Positions 48,315 through 59,170 of a stretch of 64,000 nucleotides of DNA are shown one piece after another. Below the pieces are notes generated by a model that saw only the letters and a list, made by a program, of their open reading frames with translations, was not told the origin of the DNA and did no database searches. The stretch comes from Silene conica (taxonomy: Eukaryota; Streptophyta; Magnoliopsida; Caryophyllales; Caryophyllaceae), in contig CM055311.2 in NCBI GenBank assembly GCA_029255685.2, forward strand, positions 14,654,952-14,718,951. Reading direction: 5' to 3'. The translations under genes and the position numbers were made by a program. Position 1 is the first letter of the stretch; every line of letters starts with the position of its first letter.

Positions 48315-48757
48315 GGTATGTTACGGGGACGTCACTTTCTTTTCAGGAGGGTAGAATGTGACATTTTGTGTTTTAGAATACTCTTATTAGTTTTGGTGTT
48401 ATGTGGTGTTACGTTTTGGTGTTAGTTATGTGCCTAGTGACAAGTTTGAGGACTATGGGATGGCGAACTTCGGGACGAAGTTCATTTTAAGGGGGAACGA
48501 CAGTAATACCCCGTATTTTATGTTAATATTTATTATTTATATGGACGTTTTGATAGTTATTTGAACGTTTATATTCGATAGTTAATTTATCGAATAGTGT
48601 TTTATATTTTATATTGTTATTAATGAAATGTCGAGTGAGAATATTAGTTAGTGTATCGTGTTTTAAGTAGCTGTGTTGGGCCTCGATTTGCGTGCCAACA
48701 ACGCATCCCACCTCGACAAGTTAACACAAACACCTCCCCTTCCTCCCTCTGCCGCCT

Positions 48758-48764
48758 TATAAAA
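48758..48764 (+). promoter_or_regulatory. LTR TATA box
   Basis: TATAAAA in a pyrimidine-rich context inside the 3' LTR. The matching part of the 5' LTR is deleted. Transcription from here would run out of the element into copia element C. Confidence 0.6.
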
Positions 48765-49968
48765 GCTACCCTAAAACCCTAACCCTAACCTAATCGACAC
48801 ACAGCAGCTACACTCACATCACTGCCGCCACATTTGAGATTAAGGAGGAGGGTTCACACGGTGGTCTAGGGTGGTCTAGGGGTGGTCGTTTGCACCAGGA
48901 AAGAGGTGTGCTCATCATTGTTTTTCATTTTGCTGCTTTCTTCCCTTTGATTCGTATGATAGCAATAGTTATACACGTTTTTAGTTCCTGAGCTTCACAT
49001 ATTATGAATCTAGGATGTGTAGTAGTCGTTTTCAGACCCATGTAGTGTCGTCGTTGACCGTCTAGGACGACCGTCGATGGGTGTTTTTGTCATCTGTTTC
49101 AGAACAGGGGATTGTTTTTCAGAACAGTTTGATGTACGCTTGATGTTTGTATGTGATTTCGAGTCTCAGTGAATGTACGATTTAGATGGGTGTCAGGGTA
49201 ATTCATTAGGTGTATGCAGGGGGTTTGCGTGGTGGTTCTCACGGTGGTTCATGGTGTTGCATAACGGTTTTATGGTGGGTTTCGTTTTGGGTGTTTATAG
49301 CGTAAACAAAGTAACGTCGTGGGGATGTTGGGTTTTTATGCGGTTGTTTGGTGGTGGTGGTGGTGGTCGACGGCCACTGACTTCTCCCCTGGAACTACCG
49401 CGACTCAGAGGCGAGCCTGGTAGTGCCATTTGAAGAAGTCAGGGGCTGCTTTGGTGTCGGGGCTGGTGTTTGTGATGGTGGTTGGTCACGGTAAGGCCGT
49501 CGAAGGTTGTTGGGTTTGTTTTTCGCGAGTTGGTGTTGTTGTACATTCTGTTTTATTGTTTTTATTATTTTTATTATTTTGTCTTATTATTATTAGTATT
49601 ATTACTAATAATAAGTATGACTATTATTATTATGATTAATATTATTTATATTATTAGTAATTGTTGTTGTTAGTGGTAATATTAATTGTTGGAATAGTAT
49701 CCTATAATTAGTATGTTCTCAGTTGCTAGAGTATGGTAATTGTATTATATGTTTTATGGTTGTTTAATATATTAATAACAATTAGTGAGTGATATAATTA
49801 TTGTGATGATTATGATAATTATTTATTTAATAATAGTAAGTATAGGAATAAGGGCATGGTATGTGATATGTTATTAGAATAATGTTTTATGAGTAAATCA
49901 AATATGAGCATGAATGAATGAGTAATTAGAAGTATTGTTAGTATATGTATAGAATTTAATATTAAGTA

Positions 49969-50059
49969 CTTCCTCCGTTTTTATATGATGTTCCCATTTG
50001 TTGAATATATGAGTGTAGTATTTTAATAAAATGGGTACATCATATAAAAATGGAGGAAG
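49969..50059. mobile_element. Stowaway-type MITE, copy 1
   Basis: 91 bp, termini CTTCCTCCG / CGGAGGAAG-like, with almost completely complementary arms and TA duplicated on both sides. The partner LTR at about 16620-16640 has the empty site with a single TA, which proves the insertion. Stowaway elements are non-autonomous Tc1/mariner derivatives. Confidence 0.93.
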
Positions 50060-50889
50060 TAATATTTATAGGAACTGAATTCGAGGTAGAATATTTCTAG
50101 ATGGTGATTTCTCATTGCAAACTTGTCAATCCAGGTAGGATACACTGACACTATACTCTATGATGTGTTATGAATGGATGATTAAATTGTATGTTATGGA
50201 TGCAAGCATGAATTATATGAGAATGATGTTTAATAGTTGATTATTTTAATATTGGATTCATGAGCATAGCATATGCATTGGTTATTGAGAAAGTTATGGA
50301 ACAGATATTATTTTGATATAAAGCCCAGGGTGGATCTACAGACCATGCCTGGTGTCTTCAGCTTTTATGCCGGTGTTCGAAGACGGTCGATGATACTCTG
50401 CCGGGAGGTTCGGTATGGGTGGGAGTTACGGGTTTGAGATTGAGATTGAGATTGAGCTCTGGCATATCATGGCATTTTCATATCATTAACCGTTGCATTA
50501 TGATTATTGTGTTATCCTACTTAACCGCGAGGTTGACAGTGTATTCGTGTTTACCTACTATGATCCGGAATGAGGAGTAGATTTTATAGGTCAGAGACAG
50601 ATGGATTATGAGCTTGGGCATGGAGAGTGAGACATAGCTTGGACCTACTTAGCTCTAACTCACATAGTCTCACTTGTATTAGTTCAGTTGTTACTGTTTC
50701 ATTTGTTTTGGAGTTTTGGTTTTGGACTATGATTTGTATCATTTTTTAGACTATCATTTAATAACTTAAAGTACTGTGTTTCTTTCACTATGATTATCTA
50801 CTATCCTGGACTATCTAGGATGGTAACAGTCTTATTTACCGGGGAAGTTATAGTGCAGGCTCCTAGGTAAATGGGGGTGTTACACCGAC

Positions 50890-51506
50890 ATTGCATTTCC
50901 TGTAAACAAACTGCTCAATTCCTCACGCATCAACATCAATGCCTTGGGATGCTCTCACGAGACTCCTTCGTTTTCTTAAGGGAATTGTCCATCATGGCAT
51001 CCATTTGCTAAAACAGGCTCCGTTTAATCTACATGCATTCTGCGATGTGATTGGGGCAGCGATCACCATCATTATCTCCCCACCACTGGCCATATCGTTT
51101 TTCCTGGTCAAAATCCTATTTTCTGGTCTAGAAAGAAACAATGAGCCTTGTCCCGATCCTCTACTGAAGCGGAATTTAGAGCTATTGCTGATACTGCGTC
51201 TGAGCTTTTATGGTTAAAATCATTACGTAGCAGTGAACTAAGCATTTGTGCTTCGGTCATCTTTTGTGATAATCTAGGTGCTACAAACTATTCCGCCAAT
51301 CCTATTTTTTATTCCCGAATGAAGCATCTCGCGTTGGCTTTTCATTTTGTTTGGAAATAGGTTCAACTAGTTACCATACGAGTTCAACAAGTCAATGGTG
51401 ACGATCAAATTGCTGACACTCTTACTAAGCCTTTGTCACGGTATCAGTTTACACTACTTGCATCCAATATTGGTCTTAATCTTCGACCGTCCAGCTTGCG
51501 GGAGCG
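50890..51506 (+). pseudogene. Decayed copia pol, part 2: end of RT and RNase H (element C)
   Basis: Picks up the copia polyprotein exactly where 15320 leaves it: the C-terminal RT region, then RNase H with the STEAEFRA block near 51155 and the DNLGATN block near 51280, and the usual C-terminus (QIADTLTKPL near 51405). Several frameshifts and a stop near 51359 break it. It ends next to a purine-rich tract (GCGGGAGCG) and the 3' LTR. Confidence 0.8.
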
Positions 51507-51630
51507 TGTTGAGGGTACTAATTCCATCAATGATAACTCAGACTCAAATGTTCAACAGAGTCATACGTGACTCCTATATTTACTCCTACTCCTCTGATAA
51601 TTGTTATCCTACTTCTCTGATAGTTGTTAG

Positions 51631-52387
51631 CAAGAGCGGATCCACTAAGGAGGCTATGTGGGTTATAGCCCAATAAATTTTTTTGATAAATAGTTTTAAG
51701 TTTATAAGTAAACAGTGTGGGCTGTGGAGCACACTTGGTTAAAGGAAAAAATTTAAGAGTCTCCAAGTATAAAATTGCTCAAGTTCAAGACTTTTTCTAA
51801 GTAAAGTTTGTATTTTTTTTTATATATATTAGATGAGTCATATTCCATGTTAAATGAATTTTTTTTTGTATTTTGTAAAAAGTTCAAGTATTGTATATTT
51901 TATTGAGCACATAAAAGTCAATGAATTTTAGACTTGTAGATTGTCAAAAAAAGTTCAAAAATTTGAAATAAATATTCCATACTACTTAATGGATGCTAAA
52001 AACGTTAAAAGAACAAATTGTTCTTGGTCTAGTGAAGATACGGGTTCCCTCAAAACATCCAAAATGATGGACTGCGAGGTCCTGAGTTTGAATCTCCCTA
52101 AATGATGAGCCCTCCCACTTAGCCACACGTGGAGGGGTAACCCGTGGATTGAGCTTAAACCTTCTCGTTATAAAAAAACGTTAAAAGATTCCATTTCGGT
52201 GTTAAATAACCTAAGAATGATGGGTTTTGAGTTTGGTCAACTTAAAAGTAGTGTATTTTAATATACAGTTTTAACTAGACCCTTTTTAAGTTCACTATGT
52301 TGTATTCTCATTTTTTAAGTTACAAATATAAGTGCAACCGAAAAAAAAAAATAGCCCTACATAAAATAAATTTGTGACTCCACCCTA
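51631..52387. mobile_element. Non-autonomous hAT element 1
   Basis: 757 bp, ends CAAGAGCGGATCCAC / GTGACTCCACCCTA (imperfect inverted termini of the plant hAT type), flanked by GTTGTTAG at 51623-51630 and 52388-52395. It sits in the LTR of copia element C and contains a SINE. No transposase is visible. Confidence 0.8.
52013..52173 (+). mobile_element. SINE inside hAT element 1
   Basis: About 161 bp with tRNA-like A box (TGGTCTAGTGAAGA) and B box (GAGTTTGAATCTCC), ending in an A run. Flanked by the 15-bp duplication AAAAACGTTAAAAGA (51998-52012 and 52174-52188), diagnostic of SINE/LINE-type insertion. Confidence 0.85.
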
Positions 52388-52843
52388 GTTGTTAGTCATA
52401 ACTCATATGTACTCCTAGTTTGTACTTTGTAGTCCCTGTTAGCTTATTTCGAAGATATAGTTGCTATACTTTTAGTATATAAATATTTACTCCTGTATTT
52501 TGTCATTCATCTAATATGACATATTTTTGGTCTCATTTTTTATGTTGGAAGTTTGTTTGTTTGTCCCACATTGGTAGGTTAAGAGGTATTAAGAGAGGTT
52601 ATAAGTGAAAGAAGAATAATTATATTAGTTAAGATAAATGGGCCATTAGTGAAACAAGTGTAAATTCACTAGTATGGGCCTTGAAATTTATTGAATCAAG
52701 ACTGACACTTGGGAGCTTGGGTGATTTCGTAACACTTAAAGTCCGTTTTTGCAAATTCCATAATGGAATCAGACCTCTGTTTTGCCCAAACAGAATGTCC
52801 GCACATTCGTGAATCAATGCAATTATTCACTGTGCCTTATCTT

Positions 52844-53543
52844 CAATGGCGGATCTTTTACTATGTGCGCAGGGGCCAGGCCCCCCTGCTATCTAGCCCA
52901 AACTTTAAATTCCATAGGCAAATAAGCCAATCAAATAAAAACAATACATCTCCCTGCCGCCATCTAGCCCAAATTGTTACTAATTTTCACTATTTTAAAG
53001 CCCAATATATGAGTGTAGAACTAAATGCATCATTCATTTGTATAATTTATACTATCCTCCGTTTTTATATAATGTACCCATTTGTTGAATATATGAGTGT
53101 AGTATTTTAATAAAATGGGTACATTATATAAAAATGGAGGAAGTAATATACATAGTATCATACCCCGTATAGTAACTTGTACAATATTTAAATAATATAA
53201 ATGTGTATTTTCATATAAAGAGATTGTTTCATGGTACGAAATTCACTTACTCTATAATTTATATATGATCATTTTCATTACAAGCATATCGCTCTTGTAA
53301 AAAAAAACTCTAAATTTACTTGATTTTGGGAAAAAAGTTCTTTTTACGATATCATCTCATTATATTTTCTTTTACTATATATTTTCGCTTTTTCAGATAA
53401 GACTTTTAGTTCATGTCCTAAAACTTAAGAATTACATGCATGAAAAATTAACGAATACTATAAAAATACGAAATATATTAACTCGCTTCTACTACATCAT
53501 TAAAATCGGCCCCCCTTAAAAATTTGACCAAGATCCGCCTCTG
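52844..53543. mobile_element. Non-autonomous hAT element 2
   Basis: 700 bp, ends CAATGGCGGATCTT / AAGATCCGCCTCTG (12 of 14 matching), flanked by the exact 8-bp duplication CTTATCTT (52836-52843 and 53544-53551). It contains MITE copy 2 and no transposase frame. Confidence 0.88.
53052..53143. mobile_element. Stowaway-type MITE, copy 2
   Basis: About 92 bp, nearly identical to 49969-50059, with TA on both sides. It lies inside hAT element 2. Confidence 0.9.
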
Positions 53544-53764
53544 CTTATCTTCAAACACCTATAAATATAATGCTCTCACAAGTCACAAGAATCGAAATAC
53601 ACAAATAATAATAATCTCATCAAAGAGAATTAATATTTTGGCTAAATAAAGAAAGCATATTGTATCCTAGAGGAATATTATCCATATAATGGGAGATAAT
53701 TTCACTAAAAAAAAAAAGTATAATTAACACCTTACTACAATTTGTTTTATATATTGTTCTAACA

Positions 53765-54480
53765 CTTTAAGTACTATTAAGGTCTCATCAAGGTCTCATC
53801 GTAATGATTTTCTTTGACAACGTTGGTGTAGCTCTCTTTCTCGTTGATATGCTGTTACCATATGAGTTATGACATGTACTCTAGTTATGCAGAGTTGTGG
53901 CCACCCTTGTAATTATTATTACTCATTCATCATTTCCGTGTGCGTGGCAGTTTTTGCAGGATTTAGTAAAAAAGAAAGCACCTTCTGTATTGCGTTTATG
54001 GACATTCCCACTTTGTATCACTTGGTCCCTGACTCAGTACACAAACGGAGACACCTGTATATTACTTGCTTCATCCAAAGTACTAATGCTCCATTTCCTT
54101 AAACATCTAAATTTGATTACGACACCTGAAATACATATTACAACATCTCATTCATGCTCTTTCTTCGACTTCCCTGTATGGTTTTCTTAAGCTTTTCGCT
54201 CATGGTTGAGGCATATTGTCTGGGACGATTACCGTCTAATGATTCCTACCTTTCATGATTCTTGTCCATGTTATGTTTAATTAATCGTTTATGACACTTC
54301 TAGAGTATGCTTTAGGTCCGGAAATTTTGATTACATTATGTGCAGAAACTGGTAAAAGTTAATTTTTATAATCAATCTAGACAATTTCACCAAATTACGA
54401 TGAAAAAATAGATGTGATTTGCGAGAATCAGGTGTAGCAATGCAGCGTGGATGTATAACGTTTCTTTATGGTGTAAAGGG
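53765..54480. other. Unassigned sequence
   Basis: AT-rich. A less AT-rich stretch at about 53860-54260 has two modest overlapping open frames (53869-54102 and 53897-54190) with no recognisable domain. It might be a decayed gene or element fragment; I see nothing firm. Confidence 0.3.
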
Positions 54481-54499
54481 AGCGGGGAGCCATAAGGGT

Positions 54500-54560
54500 A
54501 TATATATTGTTAACAGGATTCGAGTTCAGATCAGGAGTAACACTCCTCGTAACTTTACCA
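54500..54560 (-). repeat. tRNA-like SINE head, weak
   Basis: The minus strand has TTAGCTGGTAAAG (A-box-like) and GAACTCGAATCCTG (B-box-like) about 30 bases apart. No poly-A end or duplication was found. Confidence 0.3.
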
Positions 54561-54821
54561 GCTAAGGAAATACAAATCTAGCATGGATATTGGCTTCTAG
54601 AATCGAACCAGTGTTTGATAGTTTGATGACAATGGTGCTCACTGCTGAGGCGACAGATTTGAGTATAGTCTTAAAAGTAGTGGTAAAACTGTTAATATAG
54701 CGTAAGCCACTATATTAATTTTAGAATAATGATATAGCGACACCGGGGATATTATAGTAATTTACTTACATATTTTGTGTGTCCTCCATCAACATTCAAA
54801 TTTTAAACTTATTGGTGGTCA

Positions 54822-55099
54822 AGGGTAGTTTAGGAAACTAATATTAGTTAATTAGTTTTACGGTTTTAAATCATAGTCAAAGGCGGTCACCACCTGCTAA
54901 CACCGTCAACACCGGTGGGCCGTGGTGGTTGGCGGTCAGTGGTTGAAGACGATGAAACATAGGGTAGTTTAGGAAACTAATATTAGTTAATTAGTTTTAC
55001 GGTTTTAAATCATAGTCAAAGGCGGTCACCACCTGCTAACACCGTCAACACCGGTGGGCCGTGGTGGTTGGCGGTCAGTGGTTGAAGACGATGAAACAT
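54822..55099. repeat. 139-bp tandem duplication
   Basis: Two virtually identical adjacent copies (54822-54960 and 54961-55099) containing GGCGGTCACCACCTGC and CACCGGTGGGCCGTGG. Their lack of differences indicates recent duplication. Confidence 0.92.
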
Positions 55100-55190
55100 C
55101 AAAAAAGTAGTTAACAAGGTTTGATCCCATGACCTCTTAGATGAAATACACTTGCCATGCCACTCTAACACAAGCATCTTGTTATACTTT
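55100..55190 (-). repeat. tRNA-like SINE head joined to the duplicated segment
   Basis: The minus strand reads TTAGAGTGGCATGGCAAG (A-box-like), then GGTCATGGGATCAAACC (B-box-like), then a body that runs into the 139-bp repeats. The same head-body arrangement is seen on the plus strand at 60130-60390. Confidence 0.45.
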
Positions 55191-55680
55191 TAATATCTCT
55201 TTTGTTATATATATGACGGCTAAATTTTGAGTTAAATTAATATGTACACATAATAATTTTCAAATGTAATTCTAACTTATATTTAATGTACCCATCATAA
55301 AATCAATATAATGCTCATTTAGTTAAATGTATTTGATAAAAAATTGAACAATATATTTTTTGTACTTATAGTTTACATAATTATATTACGAAATTACACT
55401 TAGTATAGGTCATCTTATTATAACAAAAAAACTTATGTATGTACAATATATTTATGACAAAGATATATCTTAAAATTACAACGAAATAAATTATGAGACA
55501 AATTCACTACTCCTACTATTAATATTTTAGTTAAATCGATTGCTAGCTAATTTTTCATATATACTTTATTTTGTTCTTAGAATAGTTACTTTTATTACAT
55601 TCGTTATTACTATTGTTACTTTCATTACACCCGATGTAATTACTGTTACCGAGCTACTTTTATTTACCATTTAACTTTTA
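55191..55680. other. AT-rich unassigned stretch
   Basis: No frame, repeat or signal that I can support. Confidence 0.4.
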
Positions 55681-56043
55681 GGGTTATTTCATGGGAATAA
55701 TCCAACCTATGTCCCATCTTCTCATATTAATCCCTACTAACGATTAACTGAGAAAAATCCAACCTATAACCTCATTTATCTTTCATTGAACTTTGACTAT
55801 TTTTAAACTCTTATTATCGGTAGGTTAGCACGTCACCTTCACTTACTTTTTGTCCAGGAAGAAGGAAAAACAAAAAGTAAGTCAAGGTGACGTGTTTGCT
55901 TATCGAAAATAAGGGTTCAAAAATAGACAAAGTTCAATGAAAGATAATTGAGGTCATAGGTTGGATTTTTCTCAGTTAATCGTTAGTAGGGATTAATATG
56001 AGAAGATGAGGTATAGGTTGGATTATTCCTATGAAATAACCCT
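55681..56043. mobile_element. 363-bp foldback MITE
   Basis: Starts GGGTTATTTCATGGGAATAA and ends with its near-exact complement, flanked by TA. The arms are about 170 bases each (55681-55850 and about 55870-56043) with few mismatches and only a short centre, so a transcript would form one long hairpin. Mariner-like from the TA flank, but the superfamily is not certain. Confidence 0.85.
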
Positions 56044-56440
56044 AAATTTTACTAAATTGTTACGTTTATTAATTTTTTATGAAATATGATGATTCGCTAA
56101 ATTTGGTTAATATATATATTTACAATTTATATATTGAAATTATGATGAGAACGAAGTAAAATTAATCAACAAAATATGAGACACGTTCACCTATCCTCTT
56201 CTTAATATTAGTACTTTCATTACATCCCTTGTTAATACTATTACGTTCACTACTTTTTCGGTTACTGTTGTTTGTATAACTACTCGTGCTATTTTTACGG
56301 TTAACTCGTTAGTTCTATCAAACTTATGTAATTTAAAAAACTAATATTTTTTTAAAATTGAATTGTTAATTAATTTTTTATGCTCTCTCCGTTGTTCCTA
56401 TTGTTACTTTCGTTATATGTGTTATCACTAATACTCACTA
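56044..56440. other. AT-rich unassigned stretch
   Basis: Simple, stop-rich sequence with no feature that I can support. Confidence 0.4.
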
Positions 56441-56448
56441 TTATTACT

Positions 56449-58136
56449 AAGGGTGTTCATTCGCAGTTCGGCCCACCGAACCGTATATTTAATTCTGTTC
56501 GCACACGGTTCTGTTAGCTTAGGCAAAACAACGAACCTAAATCGCGTCGTTCCTAACGATATCTAGGTTGCACGGACACGGCTGGAATTTGCCCTCCGCG
56601 TGTCCGACACGGTGTCGGACACGGACACGCCAAGGACACGGCTCCAAACGTGTCCGACACTTCAAAAACCGTGTCCCCCGGTTTTTTTTTTGAGCCAAAC
56701 GTGTCCGACACGGTCTTTTTATTGCGGACACGGTCCGTGTCCCACGGACACGCCTAATATAAAGAAAACCACAAAAATCCTATTTCAGATTTCAGACTTC
56801 GTTGTAATCGAAAACCTAATTCATCGCAAACCCCAATTCCACTCGTCACCTCCTTCTCTCGTCTGTCGTCACCCTCGCCGGCCGCCGGCCGCCGGACACC
56901 GCCACTTCTCTGACCGCCATCTCCTTCCCTCGCCGTCACTGTCGTAGTGTCGTTCAGGTAATTAATTTATTTTTCTTAATTGAAAGGATGGGAATGAATT
57001 TTAATTGAAAGTAGTAGATAGTAGTTGTACTGTTGGAGACACAGAGAGGATGAGAAGTCGAGACTCGGGACTGATAAGGAGTGAAACAATAAGCTGAGGA
57101 GGAAGGATGTGAGGAAAGTAGGAAACCAAGAAACTATTGTATATTGTGAGAAACTATCGGACTAAATTGATACTATCTGACTGTCATAAACAAACTGAAT
57201 TATAAAGATGGGATGGAAGGATGAGCCTAAAAAAGATGTTTACCTTTTTTTTTTCCTCAAATAAATTCTACTTGTATTTGATTTGGGATTATTTATGCTC
57301 GTTATTTTCAGCAAGTAGAATTATATACTTGGCTAGTTGGCTTTGTAATTTGGATGTAATTTGGATTTGAATGTAAGACTTAAATATTTTATTTAAATTT
57401 CGGTTGTAATTTGTATATTCTATTTTGTTAGATATATTTGATTTTGACGTATAAGATATTAGTATTAGTTGTCATTTTATGACTTTGTTACCTTCAAATG
57501 ACCAAAGTTTAGATGTTGGTTGTAATGGACTTTAAATTCCCTTTAGTTTAATATGTATATTGACTTTTATTTGCCGTGTCCCGTGTCCTAAAAAAATCGG
57601 ACTGCCGTGTCCCGTGTCCGTGTCGTGTCCGTGTCCGTGTCCGTGTCCGTTTTCGTGCAACCTAGAACGATATAAACGACTCGGTTAACCTCTTTAACGG
57701 TTATTTGCGGTTCGGTAACCGATTAACCTATAAACGTGCTAAATATACTTTTTCTTTATTTAGATTTCATGAATTTTATCTATTGGTTTAATTAAAATTT
57801 TATTATATATTATAGTTAACGATAAAGTTAATTAGTGAAATTTAATATTAATCAATTTAACAATTTTAGAATTTGAAAACACTTCAAAAATTAAACGAAA
57901 AAGCACTTTATATAATATTTTAATTTTTTGCTTATTTTTTTGTGAAACGGTTCGGTTCGGTTAACCTCTTTTCTAAAATTGTGAACTTTAACCGAACCGT
58001 GTATATGATAAATTTAACGGTTCGGTTCACCGAATCTCTTTGGCATTACGATTCGCTTAATCAAGCCTAAAAAATGTACGATTTTTTGATTTTTCGGTTC
58101 GGTTATTGCGGTTCGGTTTATTCTGAACACCCCTAA
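56449..58136. mobile_element. hAT-like element with GGTTCGG subterminal repeats
   Basis: Starts AAGGGTGTTCATTCG and ends GAACACCCCTAA, with TTCGGTT-type repeats near both ends. Flanks TTATTACT and CTATTACT match at seven of eight bases. It is interrupted by a second hAT element at 56563-57665; its own length is about 580 bp. Confidence 0.65.
56563..57665 (+). mobile_element. Non-autonomous hAT element 3 with GTGTCC subterminal repeats
   Basis: 1103 bp, exact inverted ends CTAGGTTGCACG / CGTGCAACCTAG and an exact 8-bp duplication AACGATAT (56555-56562 and 57666-57673). GGACAC/GTGTCC hexamers crowd both ends (56575-56755 and 57570-57655). Inside is a GC-rich, C/T-rich stretch (about 56840-56960) followed by a splice-donor-like CAGGTAATT at 56957, which looks like the first exon of a lost transposase gene. 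Confidence 0.88.
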
Positions 58137-58144
58137 CTATTACT

Positions 58145-58823
58145 TTCACTTCTCCCATTGTCATTATTTTTTCACTCACTACCCCTGCATTTATTATTGT
58201 TAATTTTACTACCCGTTGCTGCTAGTATGACTTTCACTACTCGAGTTGCTATTATTGTTGTTTTTACTACTTACATAGGTGGTTAATATCATAGTAGTTG
58301 ATGACCTAATTGTATTAGAGTTATATATTTAAATAAATCTGAAATATTAGATTATAATATTATTTAAGAGTAATCATAATTATTTCATTAATTAAATTAC
58401 AAATTTAATGATTTATGGAATATTTTATTTTTTTGGAAATTTTAACTGATTTATTTACTTTTAATAGTTTTGAAAATATAACATATACTTATTTATACTT
58501 TAAGAAAACTCACAAAAAAAACTTCATACTTGAAAGATATCGCTCATTACCAAGTTTCACAAAATCACCTTCAAGGTTTACAAAACAAGGCGCAATATTC
58601 ACAAAATCACCCAATTAAAAGAGTATTACTTTTGCTAAAACAAAATCAACATCTAACAAAATGCTTATGTTTAAAAGCAAAATAAATCAAACATAGAAGA
58701 AAATAAAAAAAATGTTAAATAAAACATTGAAATATCTATATAAAATAATAAAACACAAACAACTACCATGCTATTTCTTCCGCCTATTTATCCACTTTCC
58801 AACCTTAATCCACTAAAAATATT
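58145..58823. other. AT-rich unassigned stretch
   Basis: No credible frame; the small open frame at 58415-58618 is AT-rich and without homologous features that I know. Confidence 0.4.
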
Positions 58824-59084
58824 ATTATAATTATTTACAAAATTTTATTCTAACTTATCTTCCTATAATATAGATAGACTATTATCTATTCTTCACTATT
58901 CATATTATAATTATTTACAAAATCTTATTCTAACTTATCTTCCTAGAATATAGATAGTCTTTTATCTATTATTCACTATTCATAAAATCATTATTTCATA
59001 TTATAATTATTTACAAAATATTATTCTAACTTATCTTCCTAGAATATAGATAGTCTATTATCTATTATTCACTATTCATAAAAG
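58824..59084. repeat. Three-copy tandem repeat, 86-90 bp
   Basis: Copies start at 58824, 58914 and 59000, each with ATTATAATTATTTACAAAA, then TTCTAACTTATCTTCCTA, then ATAGATAGTCTATTATCTAT. They differ by a few substitutions and a short insertion. Confidence 0.88.
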
Positions 59085-59170
59085 TAAAAAGTTATACACT
59101 AGAAATCGAGCCCAAGACCAATGGGTAAGAATTTAACACTTTTACCACTAAACCACTAGATTTGAATTGT
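59085..59170 (-). repeat. tRNA-like SINE head
   Basis: The minus strand has CTAGTGGTTTAGTGGTAAAAG (A-box-like) and TTGGGCTCGATTTC (B-box-like). No clear end was found. Confidence 0.4.

Larger units (their letters stand above)
15321..50884 (+). mobile_element. Old Ty3/gypsy chromovirus with nested insertions (element D)
   Basis: Bounded by two related LTRs and the duplication CCGAC (15316-15320 and 50885-50889), lying in copia pol of element C. Without later insertions it is about 9.7 kb. It has a tRNA-iMet primer site, gag, then protease, RT, RNase H, integrase and a C-terminal chromodomain-like segment, the order of Tekay/Del chromoviruses. Numerous stops and frameshifts, a SINE in pol, a LINE in the leader and a MITE in the 3' LTR mark it as old and inactive. 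Confidence 0.92.
48502..50884 (+). repeat. 3' LTR of element D
   Basis: 2383 bp, preceded by the purine tract AAGGGGGAACGAC and ending GGTGTTACA. It keeps the promoter segment missing from the 5' copy: a TATA box at 48758-48764, then a CCCTAAAACCCTAACCCTAA run at about 48770-48789. A Stowaway MITE at 49969-50059 inserted after the two LTRs separated. Confidence 0.9.
51507..52521 (+). repeat. 3' LTR of copia element C, interrupted by a hAT element
   Basis: Begins TGTTGAGG after the purine tract and runs to 51630, then resumes at 52396 after the 757-bp hAT insertion and ends about 52521 (ATGACA). The LTR itself is about 240-250 bp, short as in Ale/Retrofit-type copia elements. The 3' edge is judged only from the CA terminus. 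Confidence 0.6.
52543..53764 (+). repeat. Probable solo LTR interrupted by hAT element 2
   Basis: Begins TGTTGGAAG and ends TTCTAACA; about 510 bp once the hAT element is removed. The flanks TTTTA and CTTTA match at four of five bases. A TATA-like CTATAAATA at about 53561 lies just downstream of the hAT element. No primer site or coding part adjoins it, so a solo LTR is the best reading, with moderate certainty. Confidence 0.4.

Noticed and set aside
48770-48793. Interstitial telomere
   Set aside because: Only about three imperfect CCCTAA units, located in an LTR leader; too short for a telomeric relic.
52600-53600. Host gene promoter with TATA box
   Set aside because: The TATA-like word at about 53561 has no downstream gene and fits a solo LTR; I keep it only as part of that feature.
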